NCBI RefSeq assembly: GCF_964186625.1
Contig: NZ_OZ075108.1
Location: 2,989,001 to 3,053,000 of the forward strand
Length of the DNA: 64,000 nt
Direction: 5' to 3'
Source: Asticcacaulis sp. MM231
GTDB lineage: Bacteria > Pseudomonadota > Alphaproteobacteria > Caulobacterales > Caulobacteraceae
The translations under genes and the position numbers were made by a program. Below are positions 18,805-25,823 of this stretch, in pieces. The notes below the pieces were generated by a model. The model did no database searches, was not told the DNA's origin, and saw nothing but the letters and a program-made list of their open reading frames with translations. How positions within the stretch are numbered: the stretch's first letter is position 1; each line of letters opens with the position of its first letter.

Positions 18805-18813
18805 ACCGACCCT

Positions 18814-20613
18814 ATGTCCGATTCCGTTACCCCCCAAAAGCTCCGTTCACGCGCCTGGTTCGACAATCCGTCCAACCCGGATATGACGGCGCTCTATCTC
18901 GAACGCTACATGAACTTCGGCCTGTCGCTGGAGGAATTGCAGTCGGGCAAGCCGATCATCGGCATTGCCCAGACGGGGTCGGACCTTTCTCCCTGTAACC
19001 GCCACCATCTGGTGCTGGCAGATCGCATCCGCGAAGGCATCCGCGAAGCCGGCGGTATCGCGCTCGAATTTCCGGTCCATCCGATTCAGGAAACCGGCAA
19101 GCGCCCCACCGCCGGTCTCGACCGCAACCTGGCCTATATCGGCCTCGTCGAAGTGCTGTACGGCTACCCGCTCGACGGCGTCGTTCTGACCATCGGCTGC
19201 GACAAGACCACCCCCGCCTGTCTGATGGCGGCGGCCACCGTCAATATCCCCGCCATCGCCCTCTCGGTCGGCCCCATGCTCAACGGCTGGTACAAGGGCG
19301 AGCGCACGGGTTCGGGCACCATCGTCTGGAAGGCTAGAGAACTGCTGGCGGCCGGCGAGATCGACTATCAGGGCTTCATCAAGCTCGTCGCGTCGTCTGC
19401 GCCTTCGACCGGCTATTGCAACACCATGGGCACGGCCACCACGATGAACTCGCTGGCCGAAGCCCTGGGCATGCAACTCCCCTATTCGGCTGCCATCCCC
19501 GCGCCGCACCGCGACCGTCAGGAAACCGCCTACCTCACCGGCAAGCGCATCGTTGACATGGTGCACGAAGACCTGAAGCCTTCGGACATCCTGACGAAGG
19601 ACGCCTTCATCAACGCCATCCGCGTCAATTCGGCCATCGGCGGCTCGACCAATGCGCCGATCCACCTCAACGCCCTGGCCCGCCATATCGGCGTCGATCT
19701 CCAGGTCGAGGAATGGCAGGAATTCGGCGAAGAAGTGCCGCTGCTGGTCAATCTGATGCCGGCCGGTGAATATCTCGGCGAAGATTACCACCATGCCGGC
19801 GGCGTGCCCGCCGTGGTCAAGCAACTGATGAATCAGGGCCTGATCCGTGAGAACGCCATGACCGTCAACGGCAAGACCATTGGCGAAAACTGCGCCAAGG
19901 CCGTGATCGAAGACGAAAAAGTCATCAAGCCTTACGACCAGCCGCTGAAAGAACGCGCCGGCTTCCGCGTCCTGTCGGGCAATCTGTTCGATTCGGCCGT
20001 TATGAAGGTGTCGGTCATCTCGCCCGAATTCCGCGAGCGTTACCTTAACAATCCGGCCGATCCGCAGGCCTTTGTCGGCCGCGCCATCGTGTTTGACGGG
20101 CCGGAAGACTATCACCACCGCATCGACGACGAATTGCTCGATATCGACGAACACTGCATCCTCTTCATGCGCGGCGCCGGCCCCATCGGTTATCCGGGCG
20201 CCGCCGAAGTGGTCAACATGCGTTGCCCCACATACCTGATCAAGCGCGGCATCCATTCGCTCGCCTGTATCGGTGATGGCCGTCAGTCCGGCACCTCGGG
20301 CTCGCCCTCGATCCTCAACGCCTCTCCGGAAGCGGCGGCCGGCGGCAATCTCGCCCTGCTCGTCACCGGCGATAAGGTCCGCGTCGATCTCAACACCAAC
20401 ACGGTCAATGTCCTTATTTCCGATGAGGAACTGGCACAGCGCCGTACGAAACTGGAAGCTGAAGGCGGTTACAAGTATCCCGCCAGCCAGACTCCGTGGC
20501 AGGAAATGCAGCGCCGCACGGTCGGTCAGATGGGCAGCGGCGCCTGTCTGGAAGACGCCATTCAGTTCCAGCAGATTGCCCAGACCCGAGGTCTGCCGCG
20601 CGATAACCACTAA
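18814..20613 (+). CDS. IlvD/Edd-family sugar-acid dehydratase (XylD/arabonate type)
   Basis: Fe-S dependent dehydratase of 599 residues, converting an aldonate to its 2-keto-3-deoxy acid. Cluster ligands are expected from [21 protein letters not shown] and [19 protein letters not shown]. The ending [14 protein letters not shown] is characteristic. The opening [25 protein letters not shown] closely resembles what I recall of Caulobacter XylD, so a pentonate (xylonate or arabonate) or galactonate substrate is likely; the exact sugar is undecided. It follows the epimerase by 9 bases and precedes a strong terminator. A dehydrogenase, lactonase and semialdehyde dehydrogenase to complete the pathway are not in this window. 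Confidence 0.88.
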   Translation: MSDSVTPQKLRSRAWFDNPSNPDMTALYLERYMNFGLSLEELQSGKPIIGIAQTGSDLSPCNRHHLVLADRIREGIREAGGIALEFPVHPIQETGKRPTAGLDRNLAYIGLVEVLYGYPLDGVVLTIGCDKTTPACLMAAATVNIPAIALSVGPMLNGWYKGERTGSGTIVWKARELLAAGEIDYQGFIKLVASSAPSTGYCNTMGTATTMNSLAEALGMQLPYSAAIPAPHRDRQETAYLTGKRIVDMVHEDLKPSDILTKDAFINAIRVNSAIGGSTNAPIHLNALARHIGVDLQVEEWQEFGEEVPLLVNLMPAGEYLGEDYHHAGGVPAVVKQLMNQGLIRENAMTVNGKTIGENCAKAVIEDEKVIKPYDQPLKERAGFRVLSGNLFDSAVMKVSVISPEFRERYLNNPADPQAFVGRAIVFDGPEDYHHRIDDELLDIDEHCILFMRGAGPIGYPGAAEVVNMRCPTYLIKRGIHSLACIGDGRQSGTSGSPSILNASPEAAAGGNLALLVTGDKVRVDLNTNTVNVLISDEELAQRRTKLEAEGGYKYPASQTPWQEMQRRTVGQMGSGACLEDAIQFQQIAQTRGLPRDNH

Positions 20614-20657
20614 GCTGAGACATGACGGCCGCAAGGCTAATGCGTGCCTATCAGACT

Positions 20658-20691
20658 AAACCACCGGGGTTTTATGCTCCGGTGGTTTTTT
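20658..20691 (+). terminator. intrinsic terminator of the epimerase-dehydratase operon
   Basis: Ten-base arms AAACCACCGG and CCGGTGGTTT with an 11-base loop, continuing into a T run. Located 45 bases after the dehydratase stop. Because the arms are flanked by A and T runs it could also serve the convergent hydrolase gene. Confidence 0.85.
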
Positions 20692-20701
20692 ATTTGCGCC
20701 G

Positions 20702-21544
20702 TCAGGTTCGCGTGTAGATCCAGCCGATAATATCGGCGATCACATCCTGCTTGCCGACATCGGCCAGCAGGTCATGATAGTGGCCCTTGTAGAGCTTGAG
20801 CGTTTTATCGGCCGCGCCTGAGTTTTTGTAGAACTCTTCACTACCAGGATAGGAGGTTGCCTTGTCCTCGGTGCCGTGCAGGATCAGGGTCGGCGTCTTG
20901 ATCTGGCCGAACGACACCTGCAAGCGGCGATCGGCCTTCCACATTTCACCGACTGTCTTCATCGGCTGTATTTCATCCTTGGTCAGCGGATCATCATTGA
21001 GCGCCAGCACCACAGCCGGATCACGCGAAAAATGCGCATTGTTGAGCTTCAATGCCTTGGCATTGGGGAAGAACCCGCTCAGGAAAGTGATGAAATCGAG
21101 GGCAAATTCCGGTGCCGGCACGCGGTAGGCGAAGCTTTCGCAGATCAGCCCGTCCACCTTGTCCGGATTGTCGAGCGTATAGCTGGTAGCGATCACGCCG
21201 CCAGCGCTATGGCCCAGAACGAACAGTTTCTGCCCCGGATGACGCGAACGGGCGATATCGGCCACGCCGGAGATATCGGCGATGTAATCGCTGAAATTGT
21301 CGACATAGAAGCGCTTGCCTTCCGATTTGCCGCGTCCGCGCAGATCGCCGGCATAGGCGGCGTAACCGCTCTTCACCAGTTGTTCGGCCGCCCAGGCATA
21401 TTGACCGCTGTGCGAATTGAAGCCGTGCGACAACAGCACAATGGCCTTCGGCGCCGTCTTCGGCAACCACGAGCGATAGACTATCTTCAGTCCCCCCTTG
21501 CCGATGAAGCTGTCTTCGGTCGTAGGCGTCATGGTCATGCGCAT
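20702..21544 (-). CDS. alpha/beta hydrolase, monoacylglycerol-lipase-like
   Basis: Serine hydrolase of 280 residues with the full triad. The nucleophile is in VLGHSAGGVIA (GHSAG), Asp probably in LILHGTEDKATSYPGSEEFY, and His in LKLYKGHYHDLLAD. The oxyanion region is IVLLSHGFNSHSGQYAWAAEQL, and DLRGRGKSEGKRFYVDNFSDYIADI is typical of lysophospholipase/monoglyceride lipase relatives. No signal peptide. Two alternative ATGs lie two and four codons inside. It is convergent with the dehydratase operon, separated by the shared terminator. The lipid or ester substrate is unknown. Confidence 0.83.
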   Translation of the reverse strand: MRMTMTPTTEDSFIGKGGLKIVYRSWLPKTAPKAIVLLSHGFNSHSGQYAWAAEQLVKSGYAAYAGDLRGRGKSEGKRFYVDNFSDYIADISGVADIARSRHPGQKLFVLGHSAGGVIATSYTLDNPDKVDGLICESFAYRVPAPEFALDFITFLSGFFPNAKALKLNNAHFSRDPAVVLALNDDPLTKDEIQPMKTVGEMWKADRRLQVSFGQIKTPTLILHGTEDKATSYPGSEEFYKNSGAADKTLKLYKGHYHDLLADVGKQDVIADIIGWIYTRT

Positions 21545-21773
21545 CTCCTGCGTCAGGTGAAAAGGAACCCGCCTGTTGGGCGGTCAATGTAAGGATAAGT
21601 GCAGGAAGCAAACTATCAGACGGATGCAGGGCATCCGGATACGCGCAGGCAACGCAACCAGGGGACGTCTTCACTTTCGGCACAATGACAGGCATGTGAC
21701 CGCCAAATCAAGTCTGTTTTGCAGAGGGGCATAGCTGGATTGTACATTATTGTGCTTTTTTGTCCGCCCATCT

Positions 21774-21787
21774 TGACACCGGTGTCA
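21774..21787. promoter_or_regulatory. 14-bp perfect palindrome, LacI-type operator candidate
   Basis: TGACACCGGTGTCA, a perfect 14-bp palindrome with the central CG expected of LacI-family operators. It lies 75 bases upstream of the transporter ATG and overlaps a TTGACA that could be a -35 box. A LacI regulator is not in the window, so the binding protein must be encoded elsewhere. The rest of the 318-base gap 21545-21862 holds only the divergent promoters. Confidence 0.5.
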
Positions 21788-21862
21788 TAATCTTGCCTAG
21801 TCGGCTTGGCGCCAGACGTGTAAAAGCGGTGGCGATAACAATAAGATGCTTGCAGGTAGTCG

Positions 21863-23158
21863 ATGTCACAGGTTCAGGAAGCCGCTACAAATCCGTCTAT
21901 GCCGGTTCAGAAGCCGACCAATATCCGCTGGATTATCTGCGGTCTGTTGCTGATCGCCATGGTCATCAACTACACGCACCGCCAGACCTTCGCGCTGCTG
22001 AAAAGCACGGTTGGGGCCGAACAGGGCTGGACGGAGCAGACCTATGCCGACATCGTCTTCTGGTTCCAGTGCGCCTATGCCTTCGGCTATATCAGCTTCG
22101 GCGGTTTTATCGACAAGATCGGCACACGCGCTGGCTACACCATCGCCTTTGGCATGTGGACCATCGCCCATACCCTGACCGGTTTCGTGACCAATTCGAC
22201 GCAGTTCATGCTCGCGCGCTTTGGCCTGGGCCTTGGTGAATCCGGCGCCTTTCCAGCCAGCCTGAAAGGTATTGCCGAGTGGTTCCCGCAGAGAGAACGC
22301 GCTTTGGCCGTCGGCGTGTTTAACAGCGGCGCCGCCATCGGCGCTATCGTCGCGCCGCTGTTGATACCGCTCATCACCGCCGCCTGGGGCTGGCGCGCCG
22401 CCTTCTTCTCCACCGGCCTCGTCAGCATGTTGTGGCTGATCGCCTGGCTCAGCATGTATCGCAAGCCGCGTGACCATAAGGCCGTCAATGCCGCCGAACT
22501 GGCCCTGATCGAGAACGATCCGGCTGATCAGGTGGCCAAGGTCAAGTGGTTCAAGCTGTTGTTCATCAAGGAAACCTGGATCTACGCCATCGCCAAGTTT
22601 CTCATCGATCCCGTGTGGTGGCTCTATCTGTTCTGGCTGCCCGATTTCCTCGAAAAAAACTACGGCCTCGATCTCAAGAGCTTCGGCCCGCCGCTCGTCG
22701 TCATCTACCTGCTGTCGGATGCCGGCAGCATCGCCGGCGGCTGGATGTCGTCGCAAATGCTCAAGATGGGCTTCTCGGCCAATGTGGCGCGCAAATCGAC
22801 CCTGTTCTTGTTCGCCCTGTTCGTGCTGCCCATGCTGTTCGTCAGCGGTGTGAAGGATCTGTGGCTGGCCGTACTCATCATCGGTCTGGCGGCGGCGGCC
22901 CATCAGGCGTTTTCCGCCAATGTCTACACCCTGCCGTCCGACCTGCTACCGCGTTCGGCCGTGGCCTCGGTCATCGGGATTGGCGGCATGGCCGGCGCCA
23001 TCGGCGGCATGTTCATGTCGAAATTCGTTGGCTTCCTGCTGGAAACCACCCATTCCTACACGCTTATTTTCGCCATCGCCGCCTTCACCTACCTCGTCGC
23101 CTTCGCCTATATTCACCTCATGTCGCCGAAGCTGAAACGCAACGAAACCCTGACCTAG
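21863..23158 (+). CDS. MFS transporter, ExuT-like (hexuronate or sugar acid)
   Basis: Twelve-helix major facilitator of 431 residues in the anion:cation symporter branch. The region INYTHRQTFALLKSTVGAEQGWTEQTY and the motif A-like FGGFIDKIGTRAGY followed by GLGLGESGAFPASLKGIAEWFPQRERALAVGVFNSGAAIG are typical of ExuT/galactonate carriers. It would import a uronate or aldonate across the inner membrane with protons. It lies near the sugar-acid genes but is its own unit, behind the palindrome at 21774. The hydrolase gene separates it from the dehydratase operon. Substrate is inferred from family and context. Confidence 0.83.
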   Translation: MSQVQEAATNPSMPVQKPTNIRWIICGLLLIAMVINYTHRQTFALLKSTVGAEQGWTEQTYADIVFWFQCAYAFGYISFGGFIDKIGTRAGYTIAFGMWTIAHTLTGFVTNSTQFMLARFGLGLGESGAFPASLKGIAEWFPQRERALAVGVFNSGAAIGAIVAPLLIPLITAAWGWRAAFFSTGLVSMLWLIAWLSMYRKPRDHKAVNAAELALIENDPADQVAKVKWFKLLFIKETWIYAIAKFLIDPVWWLYLFWLPDFLEKNYGLDLKSFGPPLVVIYLLSDAGSIAGGWMSSQMLKMGFSANVARKSTLFLFALFVLPMLFVSGVKDLWLAVLIIGLAAAAHQAFSANVYTLPSDLLPRSAVASVIGIGGMAGAIGGMFMSKFVGFLLETTHSYTLIFAIAAFTYLVAFAYIHLMSPKLKRNETLT

Positions 23159-23230
23159 TGACCTGACTGCATCACGGAAATATTATCGCTCTCCCCCGCA
23201 CACATTACCGCAAGATACCCGCAAATTGAT

Positions 23231-23273
23231 GTATTCCTTAAGGAATACGGCGCAACTTGGCCCCTCAGGGCCA
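23231..23273. repeat. 18-bp perfect palindrome followed by a small hairpin
   Basis: GTATTCCTTAAGGAATAC at 23231-23248 is a perfect 18-bp palindrome. Ten bases later TGGCCC-CTCA-GGGCCA (23258-23273) forms a perfect hairpin. Both precede the HAMP-protein start. The first is a good dimeric-protein binding site; the second may structure the leader. No T tract, so not a clear terminator of the transporter gene. Confidence 0.6.
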
Positions 23274-23300
23274 TAGGCCCGTCGACTGGGGAGTATGGCT

Positions 23301-24146
23301 GTGTCGATTCGCACACGTGTTTTGATTCTGGTGGGCTGTTTTGCCCTGATGGCCTTTGTCGTTACGGGGCTCGGCCTCATCACCATCGGCGACTACAATC
23401 GCATGATGAAGCAGTATGATCACGCCTATGATCATGCGTGGCGCGGTGAGCGTTTCAATCATCTGATCAGTAATTCGGTTATGGAAACACGCGGCATCTA
23501 TATTGCCCGCAATCCTCAGGAACTGACAAGCTTCGTCACCAGTCTGAACCGCAATCTCGACGAAATGCAGACCCTGCTGGCCCAATGGAAAGCCGATTCG
23601 ACACCGGCGGAAAAGCCACGTCTTGAGGCGATCTCCGGCCAGATGGCAGGCTTCATCGCCCTGCGCCGCCAGGTGGCCCAACTGGCCACTAAAGGCGATA
23701 TCGCCGGCGCACGTGGCTTAAGCGATGGCAATCGTGCCGACCGCATCGCGTTTCAGGCGCAAGTCGACGCCCTCGTTCAGGGCACGCAGAAAGATCTCAT
23801 CGCGGCGCAGAAAGAAGCAGACAGCTACAGCAAAAAGCGCGCGGGCGATTTCCTGCTGACCGCCCTGCTCGGTATCGCCGCTATCATGGCCTTGTCGCTG
23901 TGGATCGTGGCGCATTTCATCACCAACCCGCTACGCAATCTGGCCGCCGCCATTATCAAGACGTCGAAGGGCGAATATGAAGATGTGCCGGTAGCGGAGA
24001 GCGAGGGTGAAGACGAGGTGTCCTCGGTCTGGCGCGCCCTGGCCGTGCTCAAGGAACGCGCCATCGAAGCCGAGCAACTGTCCGCCGCCAAGGCACAGGC
24101 CGACCGTGAAAAAGAGCTCAAACTGCGCGAAATTTTGCTTGATTAG
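23301..24146 (+). CDS. membrane sensor with HAMP domain and no output domain
   Basis: 281 residues from the GTG at 23301. GGGGAG sits 7 bases before it, whereas the ATG at 23295 would leave a spacer of one base. Layout: membrane helix 1 (residues 5-28), a periplasmic helical bundle of about 155 residues that resembles the ligand domain of chemoreceptors, membrane helix 2 (ending WIVAHFITNPL), a HAMP segment (residues 205-255, RNLAAAIIKTSKGEYEDVP..DEVSSVWRALAVLKE), then a short coiled coil and stop. There is no methyl-accepting, kinase or GGDEF domain. It may be a natural decoy partner of a receptor or a degenerate receptor. No frameshift is visible downstream. Confidence 0.75.
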   Translation: MSIRTRVLILVGCFALMAFVVTGLGLITIGDYNRMMKQYDHAYDHAWRGERFNHLISNSVMETRGIYIARNPQELTSFVTSLNRNLDEMQTLLAQWKADSTPAEKPRLEAISGQMAGFIALRRQVAQLATKGDIAGARGLSDGNRADRIAFQAQVDALVQGTQKDLIAAQKEADSYSKKRAGDFLLTALLGIAAIMALSLWIVAHFITNPLRNLAAAIIKTSKGEYEDVPVAESEGEDEVSSVWRALAVLKERAIEAEQLSAAKAQADREKELKLREILLD

Positions 24147-24198
24147 GACGCGCCTCCAAAGCGTAGGCGGAAGGTCACAGCCCGCCGCACCGTTTGGC

Positions 24199-24220
24199 GT
24201 GAGCCATGCGGCGCTTGAGC
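24199..24220 (-). repeat. dispersed 22-bp repeat, copy 3 (inverted)
   Basis: Reverse complement of the unit found at 10388 and 15335, with one change near the end (CAC for CGC). It lies in the 80-base gap between the HAMP protein and the convergent yccF gene, and so may also help transcript ending there. Confidence 0.55.
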
Positions 24221-24226
24221 GTCCAT

Positions 24227-24625
24227 TTATGGCTTATCGACCACCATCTTGCCGACCGGCGCCAGAGCCAGTTGCGCCAGTTGGATGTCCTTGAAGGCGA
24301 ACGGGATGCCAATGATGGTCACGGCCTCGGCGATGGCGACCATCACGTGCGCCAGGGCGATGTACCAGCCGGCGAAGACAAACCAGATGATATTGAGGAT
24401 AACGCCCAGGCAGCCGCCGCCTATGGCCGCTTCGCCCGTATAGGCCTCACGATCGACAATCTGCTTGCCGAAGGGCCAGAAGACGAAGCCGGCGATTCGC
24501 CAGGCTGAAAAGGCCCAGGGCAGGCCGATAACGGTGCAGGCCAGAACCAGCCCGCCGAACAGCCACAGGCACCCGGCGATAAAGCCGCCGCAGATAAACC
24601 AAAGAATATTGAGCAGAAGCGTCAT
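24227..24625 (-). CDS. YccF-family inner membrane protein
   Basis: 132-residue membrane protein with two copies of the YccF unit. Each contains a hydrophobic NILWF/NIIWF start, a central membrane stretch and a GLPWAFSAWRIAGFVFWPFGK or GIPFAFKDIQLAQLALAPVGK end. About four membrane helices. The family is widespread in proteobacteria and of unknown function. Start ATG with AAGG seven bases upstream. It is convergent with the HAMP gene and probably alone in its transcript. Confidence 0.88.
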   Translation of the reverse strand: MTLLLNILWFICGGFIAGCLWLFGGLVLACTVIGLPWAFSAWRIAGFVFWPFGKQIVDREAYTGEAAIGGGCLGVILNIIWFVFAGWYIALAHVMVAIAEAVTIIGIPFAFKDIQLAQLALAPVGKMVVDKP

Positions 24626-25012
24626 GGGATAACCTTATAAAGGGATGGCAGCCTCAAGTATGCGCGCTTTGCGTCGCGCGTCATGTTAAATTTCCGTCAT
24701 GAGTAAGCGTGGCTTAGCCGACCCGGATGGTGCCCCCTATTACCGTTGACGCTATATCGGGATACCGGGATTTGCCTATAGATCTATGGACACAGCCGAC
24801 ATGAAGGAATATACTATAGAATTACAGATATATATACCGATATACACATCAATGCTTGGAAACGCTTTCAACGGCAAGATCAAGATTGTAAAAACGTATA
24901 CAGCTTTACTTGATATTGCGAATGATTAACTATTAAAACTGAACGGTACGGTACAGATAAATGTCTGTACGCAGACAATTTCAATGTGACTACGACGTAA
25001 CGGAGGCGCACT
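24626..25012. other. AT-rich intergenic region with a perfect inverted repeat
   Basis: A 387-base stretch of low GC between yccF and the DUF4169 gene. It contains one possible 42-codon ORF on the plus strand (24801-24929) that lacks a ribosome site and has no recognisable similarity, so it is not called as a gene. At 24951-24970 the inverted repeat GTACAGA-TAAATG-TCTGTAC lies 43 bases before the DUF4169 start and could be its operator. No RNA gene was recognised. Confidence 0.55.
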
Positions 25013-25210
25013 ATGGCTGAGCTGATAAATCTCAACAAGGCAAGAAAAACCAAGATAAAACAGCGTGAAGCCAGCAAAGCTGCGGAAAACCGCATCGTTT
25101 ACGGCCTTTCAACCAAGGTTAGAAATCTGGAAAAAGCCAGACAAAAGGTCGATGCTGATAAACTGGCCCAAAAGCGCCTGAAGATTGACAGCGACAATAA
25201 AAAGAGTTGA
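25013..25210 (+). CDS. DUF4169-family small basic protein
   Basis: 65 residues, starting MAELINLNKARK, which is the conserved head of DUF4169, followed by a highly basic helical region (KQREASKAAENRIVYG) and a lysine-rich tail. Start ATG behind a good ribosome site (GGAGGCGC region). Function is unknown. In alphaproteobacteria this gene is commonly followed by a ribbon-helix-helix gene, as here, which suggests a small regulatory pair. The upstream inverted repeat at 24951 may be where the partner binds. Confidence 0.85.
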   Translation: MAELINLNKARKTKIKQREASKAAENRIVYGLSTKVRNLEKARQKVDADKLAQKRLKIDSDNKKS

Positions 25211-25369
25211 CGATTAACAATAAAAAACACAGATTTGACTAACTACCAGATAACAAGGTTACACAATAACAGAGGTCAACATGAACAACCCTACCTTCGC
25301 TGTGAATAGGGGCATACCTTACCCAAGGCACTTAGTGGCGGCGGGGCTTCATGACACAGGGAGAAAACT

Positions 25370-25603
25370 ATGCCTGGCTTAAAGAAACGCTCCGTCAACC
25401 TGGCGGGCCATGCCACATCCGTAGCGCTGGAACCAGAATTCTGGACAGTTCTCGAAACCATATCCAAGGATCGCCGAATCAGTCTGGCGGCACTGATCGC
25501 CGAACTCAATTCCAAGCGCGGAGAAAGCCTTCTGGCGTCTTTCTGCCGCTTGTCAGCCCTCGCCTACGTGCAAAGCGCCGGCGCCAAACGCAAAAAAACC
25601 TGA
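25370..25603 (+). CDS. ribbon-helix-helix domain protein
   Basis: 77 residues. After LKKRSVNLAGHATSVALEPEFWTVLETISKDRRISLAALIAELNSKR the pattern of one beta strand and two helices matches the RHH_4 domain family, which binds DNA or acts as an antitoxin-like regulator. The strand KRSVNLAGHATSVALE would insert in the major groove. Start ATG with AGGGAG six bases upstream. It lies 159 bases after the DUF4169 gene and is probably in the same unit. No toxin-like partner is adjacent, so a plain regulator is more likely than a toxin-antitoxin module. Confidence 0.85.
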   Translation: MPGLKKRSVNLAGHATSVALEPEFWTVLETISKDRRISLAALIAELNSKRGESLLASFCRLSALAYVQSAGAKRKKT

Positions 25604-25823
25604 GTTTCCGTCCACTGTCTCCCCTTCGACACTGGGCCCATAAAACGCGCCAGAGTTGAAACAGTGGTTTTTTTAAACTCTAAAACATAACGGCGTTACG
25701 CGGGAGCTGGATTTCAATGTCCAGCCCCGCGCAACAAAAAGATTGTTCACTTTTTGTGCCAATTTCTGTGATCGGCGCTATTTGTCACTTGGCGCGGCGG
25801 CCAACTGCGATTAACTGAGGGGC

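Noticed and set aside
18847..20634. 595-codon open frame on the minus strand opposite the dehydratase gene
   Set aside because: It is a shadow caused by high GC at third positions; no family blocks, while the plus-strand frame has all dehydratase motifs.
24801..24929. possible 42-codon AT-rich ORF
   Set aside because: No ribosome site and no recognisable content; its low GC makes a chance frame likely.
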